Assembly: GCF_026212465.1 (NCBI RefSeq)
Contig: NC_080058.1
Location: 13,985,898-14,049,897, forward strand
Direction: 5' to 3'
Origin: Amaranthus tricolor
Lineage: Eukaryota; Streptophyta; Magnoliopsida; Caryophyllales; Amaranthaceae
DNA: 64,000 nt
A program made the position numbers and the translations under genes. Shown here in pieces: positions 50,935 to 64,000 of the stretch; position 1 is the stretch's first letter; each line of letters starts with the position of its first letter. Under the pieces are notes generated by a model. The model did not search any database and was not told where the DNA came from. It was given only the letters and a program-made list of their open reading frames with translations.

Positions 50935-53610
50935 TTAATGCAGCTTGATCATGCCAAGTTCCAATCTCATTTTCTCATGCTGTTCCCTTGGAAGCGGTTT
51001 GGTCATGATATCTGCTATTTGCTCATTAGTGTTTACATGCTTAACAATGATATTTTTATTTTCAACATTATCCTTAAGAAAATGATGCCTAATATGAATG
51101 TGCTTTACTCGTGAGTGATGCACTGGATCTTTGGATATGCATATGGCACTGGTATTATCGCAATAAATAGGAACACATGCATACTTAATACCAAAGTCTC
51201 TTAGCTGCTGCTTTATCCATAACATTTGGGAACAGCAAGCTACTGCTGCTACGTACTCAGCTTCAGCGGTTGATAATGCAACAGTGTTTTGTTTCTTGGA
51301 ACTCCATGAAACTAAACATGAGCCAAGAAATTGTACCATACCTGACGTGCTTTTTCTATTAACAAGATCTCCTGCATAATTTGCATCACTAAAGCCTTTC
51401 AAGTCAAAGACATCACTTTTAGGATAAAATAATGATAAATCATCTGTTCCCTTTAGATATCTCAAAATACGTTTCACTGCAGTTAGATGTGATTCTTTAG
51501 GGTTAGATTGAAATCTCGCACATAGACCAACACTAAATGAAATATCGGGTCTACTAGCAGTTAGATATAATAAAGATCCAATCATGCCTCTATACATAGT
51601 TTGGTCAATATTTGTTCCATTTGTATCTTCATCTAATCTTACATTAGTAGCCATGGGTGTATGGTTGGTTTTAGCGTTATTCATGCCATATTTCTTAAGA
51701 AGTTCTTTTATATATTTTTGTTGATGAATAAAGATACCATTAGCAGTTTGTTTAATTTGCAAACCAAGAAAGAAATTTAATTCTCCCATCATGCTCATTT
51801 CAAATTCAGTGCTCATGAGGTTAGCAAATTCTTTACATAGCAATTCATTTGTGGCACCAAAAATAATATCATCAACATATATTTGAACAACTAATATATT
51901 GGAACCTTTATTCTTAAAGAATAAGGTTTTATCAATTTTACCTCTAACAAAGTCATTTTGAATCAAAAACTTTGATAGTCTTTCATACCATTGCCTAGGA
52001 GCTTGTTTCAACCCATAAAGAGCTTTATCAAGCTTATAGACATGATCAAGACTCGAGGTATTCTCAAAGCCAGGCGGTTGTTCAACAAAAACTTCTTCAT
52101 CAAGAAAACCATTCAAGAAAGCACATTTCACATCCATTTGATATAATTTAAAGTTCATAAATGCAGCAAAAGAAATTAAGATTCTAATAGCCTCTAACCT
52201 TGCAACTGGAGCAAAAGTCTCAGTGTAATCAATACCTTCTTGTTGATTGTACCCTTTGACCACGAGCCTTGCTTTGTTTCTTACAATTATTCCATGCTCA
52301 TCTAGTTTGTTCCGAAATACCCATTTCAAACCAATTACCTTCTTGTGTTTCGGTTTGGGTTCTAAATGCCATACTTTGTTCCTTTCAAATTCGTTTAATT
52401 CATCTTGCATGGCTACAACCCATTCGGAATCCTTTAGAGCTTCTTCGTGATTTTTGGGTTCAAGTGATGATAGGAACGCAAAATGTGCACAAAAATTTCT
52501 CATTTGAGATCGAGTTTGTGTTCCTTTATTCAAATCACTTACAATCAAATCAAGAGGATGGTATTTTTGATATCTCCAAGGTTTTGGCATAAAATCTCTT
52601 GTGGGAACAGTAGCATGTTCTGGTTCATTAGCTTGATTAACATTCTGTTCAGCTACTGGATCGTTTTGCTCTTCTGTGGGAACAGCTGGATTGGGAACAG
52701 TCTGCTGTTCCTGATGTTCTGGCAGTTCCTGAACTTGATCAGTACTTTCTGCTTCTGCTGGAACCGGCTGTTCACCAGCTGTTTCTTGATCATGCACTTT
52801 CAATTCTTCATCATCTTCTTCTAAATTTGCAAGACCTATCTTAAAATTATTTGTATCCTGTTCACTTGTCAAAAAGTTAGTTTCATCGAAAATTATGTGA
52901 ACGGATTCTTCCACACTCATTGTTCTTTTGTTATAGACTCTATATGCCTTACTTTGAGATGAGTAGCCAAGAAATACTGCTTCATCACTTCTTTCATCAA
53001 ATTTACCTATATTCCGTTTTCCATTAACATGTACAAAACATTTGCATCCAAACACACGAAAATAGGCAATATTTGGTTTAACACCTTTAAGCAATTCATA
53101 GGGTGTCTTAGAAGTGATTGGTCTTATCAATACTCTATTTAAAATATAACATGCAGTATTAACAGCCTCGGCCCAAAAATTTCTAGGTAAACCACTAGCA
53201 ATTAACATAGTTCTAGCCATTTCTTCTAAAGTTCTATTTTTCCTTTCTACAACACCATTTTGTTGTGGTGTTCTAGGGGCGGAAAAATTGTGACTTATTC
53301 TATGTTCATTGCAATAACTCATAAAACTTGAATTTTCAAATTCTTTACCATGATCTGACCTTATGTGAACAATTTGATTATTGGTAGATTTTTGTATTTT
53401 GTTAGCGAAAGAAACAAACTCATTAAAGGCTTCATCTTTACTAACTAGAAATAAAGTCCATGTAAATCTACTATAATCATCAACAATAACAAACACATAT
53501 CTCTTGCCACTACGGCTTTGTATTCTCATAGGTCCACACAAATCCATATGTAATAATTCAAGTGATTTAGTGGTGGTCACAACATTCTTTGATTTAAAAG
53601 ATGATCTCAC
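50935..53610 (-). CDS. Copia pol: integrase, reverse transcriptase, RNase H
   Basis: This is an uninterrupted 891-residue frame. Its first Met is only the first in the frame, since the polyprotein continues upstream. The integrase core carries the catalytic triad Asp23, Asp86 and Glu122 ([26 protein letters not shown]). After an acidic, Pro-rich linker (about 260-340) comes the RT, with [13 protein letters not shown] near 489-501 and the active site YVDD at 578-581. RNase H follows, with SDANYAGD near 741, TAEAEY near 781 and [11 protein letters not shown] near 837. The frame ends in a normal stop. All key residues look intact, so the enzyme part may be functional if supplied by another translation route. 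The upstream frame break at about 53655 separates it from the protease part. Confidence 0.93.
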   Translation of the reverse strand: MRSSFKSKNVVTTTKSLELLHMDLCGPMRIQSRSGKRYVFVIVDDYSRFTWTLFLVSKDEAFNEFVSFANKIQKSTNNQIVHIRSDHGKEFENSSFMSYCNEHRISHNFSAPRTPQQNGVVERKNRTLEEMARTMLIASGLPRNFWAEAVNTACYILNRVLIRPITSKTPYELLKGVKPNIAYFRVFGCKCFVHVNGKRNIGKFDERSDEAVFLGYSSQSKAYRVYNKRTMSVEESVHIIFDETNFLTSEQDTNNFKIGLANLEEDDEELKVHDQETAGEQPVPAEAESTDQVQELPEHQEQQTVPNPAVPTEEQNDPVAEQNVNQANEPEHATVPTRDFMPKPWRYQKYHPLDLIVSDLNKGTQTRSQMRNFCAHFAFLSSLEPKNHEEALKDSEWVVAMQDELNEFERNKVWHLEPKPKHKKVIGLKWVFRNKLDEHGIIVRNKARLVVKGYNQQEGIDYTETFAPVARLEAIRILISFAAFMNFKLYQMDVKCAFLNGFLDEEVFVEQPPGFENTSSLDHVYKLDKALYGLKQAPRQWYERLSKFLIQNDFVRGKIDKTLFFKNKGSNILVVQIYVDDIIFGATNELLCKEFANLMSTEFEMSMMGELNFFLGLQIKQTANGIFIHQQKYIKELLKKYGMNNAKTNHTPMATNVRLDEDTNGTNIDQTMYRGMIGSLLYLTASRPDISFSVGLCARFQSNPKESHLTAVKRILRYLKGTDDLSLFYPKSDVFDLKGFSDANYAGDLVNRKSTSGMVQFLGSCLVSWSSKKQNTVALSTAEAEYVAAVACCSQMLWIKQQLRDFGIKYACVPIYCDNTSAICISKDPVHHSRVKHIHIRHHFLKDNVENKNIIVKHVNTNEQIADIMTKPLPREQHEKMRLELGMIKLH

Positions 53611-53647
53611 TTGTTTTCCTTTGGCACAAGGATCACAAATTTCCTCC

Positions 53648-54154
53648 TTAAGGATTTTTTATAGTTGGTAGTCCTCTAACTAGGTCTTTTGATCTTAATG
53701 AATTAATCAATGAATAACTAGCATGACCTAGACGCTTATGCCAAAGAAGTGGGTCGTCTTCTATAACGCTTAGACACGTTAGACTGTTTCTGGGAACAGT
53801 GTCCAGGTCCACCACATAGGTGTTCCCTTTTCTGATTCCCTCAAGAACGGTGTCTCCTGTGTCATTCCTAGAAATAATGCATCTTTCAGAAGTAAAGTTT
53901 ACAGAGTTACCTTTATCACAAAATTGAGAAATGCTAAGTAAGTTATGTTTCAAATTCTCGACTAAAAATACATTGTCGATGGCATGGGAACAGGACCTTC
54001 CAACCTTTCCTCTGACGATTATTTCACCCTTCATATTGTCACCGAAGGTTACTGTTCCCCCATCATAGGCTTCAAGTGAGAGAAATTTAGATTTGTCACC
54101 CGTCATGTGCTTGGAACACCCACTGTCGAGATACCATGAGCTGTTCCCCCTCAC
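53648..54154 (-). pseudogene. Copia protease and GAG-pre-integrase region, frameshifted from pol
   Basis: The block opens with SSWYLDSGCSKHMTGD, where DSG is the aspartic protease active site. It ends with the integrase N-terminal zinc-binding region (LLWHKRLGHASYSLI). It then runs into a stop at 53648-53650, just after an A-run, while pol similarity continues at once in another frame. So a small indel in the homopolymer has broken the polyprotein. Confidence 0.85.
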
Positions 54155-54249
54155 TTGGACCTGAAAGAAATAATTGTTAGTTACAGGAACCCATGCTGTC
54201 TTGGGTTCCTTGTCGATTTTACAAGAATCTGTTTTCTTCGTCCAAACGT

Positions 54250-55091
54250 TATCGACATTATTTCTGTTGGAGACAGTGTACTGTTCCCTTTTGGTTCACT
54301 GGTCCTTCAGATGGCCAGTTCCTCCACAGAAGGAACAGATTCTGTCTCTAGGGAGATCAACGTAAGCCTTTTTCTTCTTGTTATTCTTAAAGTAATTTAG
54401 GCCTTTTGAATTTTTACTTTTGGCATCTTGAATCCATTTGGGAGTAATTTTGATTTTCCTTTTTCTCTTGAATTTAATTCAAGCTTGTCATCATTGTTAC
54501 GGTCGGATTCCTGATTTAATTTTAAATTTTGAAAATCATAGCATAAATTTTTAATAGATGCATCATTCAATTTTTCATTTAAGCCTAATAATTTGTATTG
54601 TGATAACTCAATATTAAGAATAACATTTTCCTTTTTAATTCTCTCCATACTTTCCTTTAGGATTATGTTTAGGTCTAACAAACCGAAAAATCTGTTTTGG
54701 ACATCATATCTAAAGGTGTTTATATAGGAGACATGGTCTTTGCTTACCTTGAGTTCCTTTTCTAATTGGAGACACTTAACATTACAATTTTCAAGTTTAG
54801 CTTGTGTCTCCTTTAGCAACTCTATTAATTTATTTTTACTAAATTTGGATGGATGAAAATAAAATGAGTTAGAAATATGTACCTGTTGCGGGTTTGAGAA
54901 CAATTTCATTGTTGGAGTTAGTAGTGGTTACCTCAAAATCTCCAATTTCGATTACTCTCCAAACTTGATAATTTTCCGCTTTGATAAAGATCTCCATCCT
55001 ATTCTTCCATTATGTATAGAATTTTTCCATTGAACATGGGCGGTCTTTGAGTAGAATAACCTTCTTCCATTCGCTCGTTCATAATTGACAT
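54250..55091 (-). pseudogene. Sirevirus-type gag, internally deleted and broken
   Basis: The start is at 55091-55089 or the in-frame ATG at 55070, soon after the primer-binding site. The first block (EEGYSTQRPPMFNG, then in another frame KNRMEIFIKAENYQVWRV) is the usual gag N-terminus. Near 54890-54905 the sequence jumps directly to a coiled-coil part (KLIELLKETQAKLENC, LEKELKVSKDH) at 54909-54397, so the central capsid-like domain is missing. A further frame change follows at about 54395. The zinc knuckle CSFCGGTGHLKDQ near 54330 ends in a stop (54298 region) where its last Cys would be. Several independent lesions therefore exist. Confidence 0.8.
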
Positions 55092-55143
55092 TTTCGGGAA
55101 CACCAGAATCTGCCCTCAGGGTTTCCTGATCTACTGGGAACAG

Positions 55144-55156
55144 GGCTCTGATACCA
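55144..55156 (-). other. Primer-binding site (initiator Met tRNA type)
   Basis: On the minus strand TGGTATCAGAGCC lies two bases inside the 5' LTR. It is the usual complement of the initiator methionine tRNA 3' end. Confidence 0.9.
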
Positions 55157-55158
55157 AT

Positions 55159-56619
55159 TGTAGACTCAATTAGGAACGGGAACAGCAACAAGAGGGGGGG
55201 TGAATTGTTGTTGTTACTAGTTTAAGCATTTTTGCCCTGTTTTTGCGGAATTGAATAAAATAAATAAAGCTTAAACTTAGAGCGAAATAATTAAAAGAGA
55301 CAAACGATTTTTACGTGGAAACCTTCTAGGCCTAAATAGAAGGAAAAACCACGACCCCTCGGGATTTCTAAATTCTCCACTATGTTTAAGGCAACTCGTT
55401 ACAATTACATTAAACATCTTACTTCACTCGAAGCGCATCAACTAGGCCAACTCTTCTCTCTCAAATTGCTTCACTCAAAGCAACAAACTTAGCTTCACTA
55501 AAAGCTAAACTCCTCAATAGCTTCACTCAAAGCTATTCTCTTCTCTAGCTTCACTAGAAGCATTCTAATTCCCCCTTAGACTCACCCGAGTCTAATTACA
55601 AAGATTCTCTCAAAAACCCTTACAAAAGGATAATAATTCTCTAAAAATAAAATCAATGAGTTGCACAAGAAAATATTATAAATTAATTGGCATTTTTAAA
55701 ACAAAATTTTCTTGTAAAAAATTCTCCCAAAATTACGTATGATTTAATGGCTCATACTAAGGCAAGTTTTTATGAATAACCGAGTCTCTTATTTATAGAG
55801 CTAAAATCCCTAAAAATAAGGAATATTCCAATCCATTATCCCATTATCAAAAGATCATGGGAGTAATGTGGATTTTAATAACCAAGTCTTCCTACGGTTA
55901 ATCTTAAAAATAGGCATTTAAAGTTGACCATTTCAAGCCCACGGTTATTTAGCAATAACCGCTGTCTTCTGTTCCCTTCAAGCAGCAGTTTCTTCAATAG
56001 CTGTTCCTGTTCAAGTACTAAACTGCTGGAACGTTTTTGCTATTAATAGAAACGGTTAATCATAGTGGGAATGGTTGCTTGCTAATTTTTAGGAATAAAA
56101 ACCAGTTAAGAAGATAGCTAAGACTCATTCAACAACCACTAATTCTATTTTTAGTAAATCCAATATTTACTAAAAATAGATCCTAAAATAAAGGATCTTA
56201 GAAAATAAGGACGTTAATTCATTTTATTTAAGAAAAACGATTTGCCAATTAATTTAATAAATCACTACTGCAACAAATTAATTTTATTAAATACATTAAC
56301 TAAAAATACTAATTAAAATATAATAACCAGAATTTTCAGTCAACGTAGTCAACCTTCAGCTTAGGAACAGTGCGCTGTCTCCAGACTTCAGTTTAGCTAG
56401 AACTTCCAACTTGGGAACAGTAGATCTGCTGTCTCCATTTTACATCCCAAGCGATATGCTTCTCCTAACCTCTTTTGAATCCTTTTGACATGTACGTTTC
56501 CATGAACTAAGTCATCGGTACTATCAACGATCACAATTAATCGGATATCGACCTGCACAAAATCTCTAAACAAATATTTGCTAAAGTGTAGTCATCATCA
56601 AAACTCAAGAGGTCCAACA
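55159..56619 (-). repeat. 5' LTR of the Sirevirus-like element
   Basis: This is the promoter-proximal LTR for the minus-strand element. A TATA-like CTATAAATAAGAG lies at about 55799-55786 on the minus strand. The copy is identical by eye to 46740-48200. Confidence 0.95.
55789..55798 (-). promoter_or_regulatory. Candidate TATA box in the 5' LTR
   Basis: On the minus strand TATAAATAAG lies roughly in the middle of the LTR, where the U3/R boundary would be expected downstream. An identical site exists in the other LTR near 47370-47379. Confidence 0.6.
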
Positions 56620-56624
56620 GATAT

Positions 56625-58970
56625 AAACTTGTCTTTGCATTAGTAAAGTTATTTCTCAACTCTCCTAAGTGTAAATAAACGGGACTTTTCCAAGGTTAAC
56701 ACACCACCAAAAGTCAATATACGTTCAATACATAAGGTGTGGAGCAAATATCACTTTTGCACAAGTGAATAAAAGAATACAAGAGTTGAATTAGAATTGT
56801 GTGTTTCCAAGCGAATGAAACAACACCAAATCATAGGCACTTTCTAATGGCTCTATTTTAATCTCATTAAGTATAATCAAAGAGCATAAATGTGATTTAA
56901 TAGGATTAATCACCCAATGAATGAGAATATAGTTGTTGAAAGCTTTAATATGGAATCAACCAATCATTGGCAAACCAATAGAGTCCTGGCGATAACCATG
57001 AGGGGATCCTAATCATTAAAGGTCCATTTATCCAACAACCCTCTAAAATTGACATTTTAAAGGAAAATACATGTGCAAGAGAAGGCTTTGGCACATAGCA
57101 ACTTAGTGGACATGAACTTGTTTAGTTAAATGCGGCAATAATCCATAAGTCCTTGTGAATGAACCTAGTCTTGAACTCCAAGAAAACTTGATCAAACAAG
57201 TGAACTACATTTTTGAACTTTTAAGATTTGCATTGAGACCCTCAAACCACAATTCTTGTCTAAAGAGGTACAATCTCCTCTTAAGTTATATAGTACAATT
57301 TTTTATGGCCTATACACATACCTTGATTTTCATGAGCGTTGTGGTGGAATATTAGCTCGAAATTCCATATAAGAGGTGGCTAACCTTCAAACTCACATAG
57401 GTGGATTATCTTAAATAAAAGTACACCACATAATACTTCAAGATCAATTAAGAGTCTAAAGACTCATCTTTCAGTAAAGAGAAATGCCAACAAATGCCAC
57501 AGGAATAGATGAAATGCATGCTCATCCATGTCGGGCTTTAAACCTATCCCCCCTTGACACAACAAGAAGCGTTTATCTTGATAACCCTTTTGAAAAAGGT
57601 ATGTATGGTATTCACATTTTCTATTTAAAGACTTTTCCCCATACGAGAATTATGGTATTTTTTTCCCCCATGAAGAGATTCGTTTCAAGAATACTTTAGA
57701 TTGATAATGAACGGTATTCTTACTTTCTCGTTGAGGAACTTTCCCCCATTTTGAAATTTATATTAAAATATCATACTTATCTCAAAAGAAACATCATCTA
57801 ACACATTCTTATAATTACTTCACGTAACATTTAGTTTGATGCTCAATTCAAGTATGCTACATAAAATAATAAGAAACACATATGTATTCTAAACTCATCA
57901 TGGCTATACAATTACTTGAATACATTAAGCCCAAACATTGAATTAGGCATCCACCTTCAAGTTATACGCATAATTTAAATAACTATATTAGTTTATTTTT
58001 CATATTTGTTCAATACAACAACATGAGTCACATAACCTTTTATAAATACCTTGCAACTCTTAAAACATAGTAACAAATACTCATATGACAAATAAATGAC
58101 TCTATAAAATTATGAGCAATATCACAAAGGAACACCTTAATTACCAAAGGTTATACAATTTCTTTAAACCCAAAGTAGATCCAAAAACTTCTTCCCCATT
58201 TTTAGAAATACGGCTATTAATAATATTTTAAGGAAGAAAACATCATATCAAATACTTAAAGAGGTTTAAGAACACAATAACTTGTTACCCTTTAGTAAAT
58301 ACACCATAAAGAATTTCATCAAAAATACTCAAATAAGTACTCTTTTTGACATGAAAATATTTATAATATCCCCACATTCAAGAAGTATAACCATGCTTTA
58401 AGAAGTTCACATAATAATCACTAAGGTATAAATTCTACAATTTTAATCCTTAGTTTTAATATTCAAAATGTTTCAACATTGTTTACAACAAACGAGCCAC
58501 AATGCATATGTAGTAGGAGCGGCAGTCTTGATACGCACTTAGCATTAATAATAATGTTTACAATAATGCAGAAGTCTCAAAATGCAGATTTGCTAAATTT
58601 TTTTAAAAAAACTAAAAACGGTTATGACAAACAATAAATATTACATCAAAGTTGAAAAGTGAAATACATATCGTTTGTTCTAAAAGTACATAATAATTAA
58701 AATTAAATACATCAAAATCATCAAACATCAAGTGAATAACAAATTGCAGTTAAGTCCTCGATAGCATAAATAAATTGTAGCAGCGGCCTGAATTGAAACC
58801 TGAAAATAAATCTTGCAAAATGATGTTATTTATAATATGGATGACATCCGATTGAATCAGTCAGTGTTAAATATCGAGTATAACTTCCTATCCAGCTCAA
58901 AATACAAAAATTATAAACTACATTTACAAAATAATAATTAAAGTAAAAACTTATAATTAACTAATTGACA
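56625..58970. other. Intergenic, probably retroelement-derived, not identified
   Basis: The start of this stretch continues the sequence that was cut at 46739 by the retrotransposon. No open frame with recognisable protein motifs is present. Runs such as tatccccccttgac, actttcccccatttt and ttttttcccccatg near 57546-57750 resemble polypurine-rich retroelement spacer on the minus strand, but no ends were found. Confidence 0.35.
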
Positions 58971-58979
58971 CCACTGTAT

Positions 58980-60056
58980 GAATGATTTGCCTAAATGGTG
59001 TTGAAAAAGAAAAAAAATTCCTATTATGGTGCTCACTTAAAAATATTTTCCAAAATAGTGTTCATGTCACTAACCTATTTTAATTTTGGTTTGGAGTCTT
59101 CAAAACTTATTGTGAACCAAAAGTATAGTAGGTCAAAGTAGAACTAGAAAATAAAACAATACAGTCTCTAGTCCTCATTAAAATTTATTTTCTTAAAAAA
59201 TTTTTTATAAAGGAAAGAAATTTAACCAAATTTATCTGAATTTGATTTGAAAACTTCAAACATAAAAATTAGACCGACAAAATAATTGGTATATACATCA
59301 TATAACATGTGATACATAGAATCAATCATGATACAATAATATAGATACAAAATCGCAACAAAGAGTTAAAAGTCAGCTTTCTCCTTTAAATATGTCTAAA
59401 ATTATCATTTAAGTATACGAGTTAGGGGAACTTAGAAAAAAAAATAGAATTGCATGGGTGAAATATTTAGGACGATGTTAAGCAATTCATTTATTTATCT
59501 ACTTTACTAAAAAAAGTTGTTCTCGGTAAAAACGAGAAAAATCTGAAAAAAATATCAATTATAATTTATCTACTTTATGAGAACGGTCCATCAATTGTAA
59601 GGATAATTTTGAGTTTACCAATACTAAGAATATTTTGGAATAACGAGACAAAGTTAAAATTGTTATTAACAAATTTTCTAAAAATAAATCAACGTCCAAA
59701 GATAATTTTATATCCAAATGTTCATTATAACTTTTCTTCTTTAGTTTTTACTGTTAATTTACTTAGATTGATCCAAGTCTCAAATGCATCAAGTATTTGT
59801 GGCTAGCTATAGAAATATCAAGAGAAGCGATTTTTAATTGTTTTTCATCGTGAATCGAAGATACTTTCAAATAATCTTCAATCCCTCAAAAAAAATATTC
59901 CAACAATTGTTTTAGCTCACATTGAGGTTTAGAAATTCCAAATCAAAGTAGCTTAGTGTTAAACCTTACCTTCATGAGCACTACTTTGAGAAATTTTTTT
60001 CAATGAGCACCAAAATAGGAATTTTTTTTTATTAACACTACATAGGCAAATCATTC
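58980..60056. mobile_element. Mutator-type MITE with long inverted arms
   Basis: The left arm starts GAATGATTTGCCTA and continues with ttcctattatggtgctca. The right arm, read on the other strand, starts GAATGATTTGCCTATG and continues with ttcctattttggtgctca, so the arms match over about 90 bp. The 9-mers ccactgtat (58971-58979) and ctactgtat (60057-60065) flank it and differ at one base, as an aged 9-bp Mutator-type duplication would. The centre is AT-rich with no protein. Confidence 0.85.
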
Positions 60057-60065
60057 CTACTGTAT

Positions 60066-60850
60066 ATTCTTTTACTATATTCTTCTAGTGTGTCATAATT
60101 TTTAGTCATTAAAATACTATAATCAACTCTGGCAGAAGTACTTTACTTCCACTTATACAATTCGATAATCTTAATAATTAAGTAAGTTCATTTGGTTACT
60201 ACTCATAACCGTATAACATCAACACTAATTAAGTTTATAAGTAATCAACCAGTACAAAAATATGACACCTGATATATGTAAGTGTCTAGTTAGATTAGGG
60301 CCGAAGCGCTACATCTAACTATGGTGCGATTCGTTACCCCTCCTATTCAATTATGCTCGACCTTCTACAGGATATGTAGCTAACCCCTTGTCTTGCACCG
60401 CATTTTATGTGTTGGCTCACACCGGGCGTCGAAATTTTACATTTCGGTCTATGGTTCGACATTACCTTACTATCAAGGTCATTCACTCAGTACTTAGATA
60501 ATTTCACACAAGCACATCACATTTGTATTACTACAAGTTGACTTTAACTTTGATTTTGACCAACTTAGGTGGTAACTTTCTTTATTTAATAAGATTCTTA
60601 ATCATAATGTTAAATTTACCTTTATGCCTTTATAAATTCATTACTAAATTTTACATATTAAACTTTAATTATAACTATTTTTTTTCAATAGTTCATTTGT
60701 TAAATAAATTCATACTAATAATTGAATGTGCTATTAATAGTCTCCAAATTAATATTTTTTAGAAGTAGCTACTAAAATTTATTTCTGTTGAAATAAGTCC
60801 CAATAATCAACATTTCAAACTTTAAAACAAATAGATATATTTTTTATTTT
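60066..60850. other. Intergenic; LTR-like GC-richer block at 60290-60500
   Basis: The block containing gggccgaagcgctacatcta, ttgtcttgcaccgcatt and caccgggcgtcgaaatttt stands out from AT-rich flanks. It reminds me of LTR sequence of chromovirus (gypsy) elements on the minus strand. No ends or coding parts confirm this. Confidence 0.3.
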
Positions 60851-60859
60851 CACTAAAAC

Positions 60860-61165
60860 AAAAACTCTAGTTTTGAATCAAGTAAAACTGTATTCTTTGG
60901 ATAAATTTCCAAATTCAAAAAATTCACTAAAATCAATATTCGATGTTTAGAAAAACAAGTCAAACTTTAAGTTCACAAAAATCAATATTCTAATTAAAAA
61001 ACAAATAAACCTTATAATTTTACGAAAATCAATATTTCTAGCTATAAAACAAGTAATACTTTATAAGTTCACCAAAATCAATACTTTTAGTTATAAAACA
61101 AGTGAAAACCTGTATTTTTCCAAAACCAATATTTCTTATTATAAATCAAGTAAAGCTTAGATCTT
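60860..61165. repeat. Minisatellite with about 48-bp unit
   Basis: The motif aaaatcaatatt(t)cta recurs with starts at about 60931, 60980, 61027, 61076 and 61124, spacings of 49, 47, 49 and 48 bp. Each is followed by tataaaacaagtaa-like words and preceded by ataagttcac-like words. Copies are diverged. Confidence 0.75.
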
Positions 61166-63490
<2,325 letters not shown>

Positions 63491-63494
63491 AATG

Positions 63495-64000
63495 GTAACG
63501 GGCCCAGATTGATCAACACTCACACATTCCCATTGGCTATTTGAATGTAGGTGCGGGTTTTTAGATTAGTGGATATAAGATCACAAGGGTCAAAAGTCAT
63601 AGTATCGGTGGCCCCGCAATCAAATATCCATTAGGAAGAAGAACAAGGTTTACATAAGAGTCCAAGTTTATGTGGGTCACATGAGGTTTTGGATTTTGTG
63701 GGTTTATAAATGGGCTTAGGGTTTTGTGAGATTTGGGAGTGTTGTATAAATAGGCGGGATTGGGAGTATTGTGAGGGCTTAGGGTTATTCTGTGTTGTTT
63801 CTATCCTTTCCCCTTTCTCTCTCTTCTGGTTCATCTCCTTTTCTCTGTTCTGTTTTACCTTCGATGCTATTGATGTCCTTCTTTGTTTCTGTGTAGTGGG
63901 TTGGTGTGCTGGGGGGGGGGAACGCTGGTGACCAAGTGAGCCTTGCCGCCGGCCTTGTTTAACTGGGCCTTGGTGGCGGCTTTCCGTTGCCGGTGCTCCT
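63495..64000 (-). pseudogene. Copia gag/protease fragment at the window edge
   Basis: On the minus strand, near 63630-63530, the sequence reads WIFDCGATDTMTFDPCDLIS then YIQIANGN. That matches the protease region of a copia polyprotein, but the catalytic DSG is changed to DCG. A stop separates it from the upstream frame. At the very edge (63995-63925) a frame EHRQRKAATKAQLNKAGGKA may be gag sequence of the same element; this is less certain. A run of ten G at 63911-63920 interrupts the region. Confidence 0.45.

Larger units (their letters stand above)
46740..56619 (-). mobile_element. Full-length Sirevirus-like Ty1/copia retrotransposon, very young
   Basis: Two 1461-bp LTRs (46740-48200 and 55159-56619) begin TGTAGACTCAATTAGG and end GGTCCAACA. 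They are identical over all 1461 positions by line-by-line reading. The target duplication gatat flanks the element (46735-46739 and 56620-56624). In minus-strand order come 5' LTR, primer-binding site, gag, protease, integrase, reverse transcriptase, RNase H, a long spacer with a third ORF, a second polypurine tract copy, the polypurine tract and the 3' LTR. Copia domain order (integrase before RT), large size, a gag extended by a coiled-coil segment and an extra 3' ORF fit the Sirevirus lineage. gag is internally deleted and pol is interrupted, so this copy is not autonomous. Confidence 0.95.

Noticed and set aside
52247..52824. Plus-strand frames of about 65-113 codons inside pol.
   Set aside because: They are antisense to a continuous, motif-rich integrase-RT frame.

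Overview
The window looks like repeat-rich nuclear DNA of a flowering plant, most likely a dicot. It is strongly AT-rich, has long (TA)n tracts, one spliced plant-type gene with a TATA box, and plant families of LTR retrotransposons, LINEs, CACTA, hAT, Mutator, PIF/Harbinger and Stowaway elements. Nothing looks bacterial or organellar. The exact species cannot be read from the sequence; Caryophyllales is only a guess.

Only one gene looks like an ordinary host gene. It is a two-exon germin-like protein on the minus strand (22069-23689) with intact metal-binding residues and signal peptide. Almost everything else is transposable-element sequence, much of it nested.

Layout. 1-706: (TA)n. 1625-2629: degenerate hAT-like element. 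3437-7826: Mutator-like element with an N-terminal transposase remnant on one strand and a broken plant-mobile-domain gene on the other. 8652-13420: hAT element with a decayed transposase, split by a second hAT-type element at 11432-12613. 13560-15440: decayed minisatellite, then a dead copia fragment. 15517-15652: small MITE. 17356-19150: RTE-type LINE, minus strand. 21062-21513: long-armed MITE. 22069-23815: germin-like gene. 24568-27900: CACTA element carrying fragments of a poly(A) polymerase gene and a calcium-dependent protein kinase gene. 28310-35690: pieces of an L1-type LINE separated by a second CACTA-like end, a hAT MITE inside a (TA)n tract, an Ulp1-protease remnant and a satellite array of about 169 bp. 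35700-38640: partial copia element, minus strand. 38680-40670: decayed short-repeat array, a Tourist-like MITE, a SINE and a Stowaway MITE. 40670-46734: mostly featureless AT-rich sequence with a SINE and old MITE remnants.

46740-56619 is a complete Sirevirus-like copia retrotransposon on the minus strand. Its two 1461-bp LTRs are identical by eye over their full length and it has a 5-bp target duplication, so the insertion is very young. Yet gag is internally deleted and pol is interrupted. It also has a third ORF between pol and the 3' LTR, resembling the 'putative plant transposon protein' family. 56625-64000 holds LTR-like remnants, a Mutator-type MITE with long inverted arms (58980-60056), a 48-bp minisatellite, another (TA)n tract and a copia fragment at the window edge.

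The mobile elements do not act as one pathway. The interest lies in nesting order, exact target duplications, gene-fragment capture and the extra retrotransposon ORF. Element ends were called from inverted repeats and target duplications read by eye; protein families were called from recognised motifs, without database searches.
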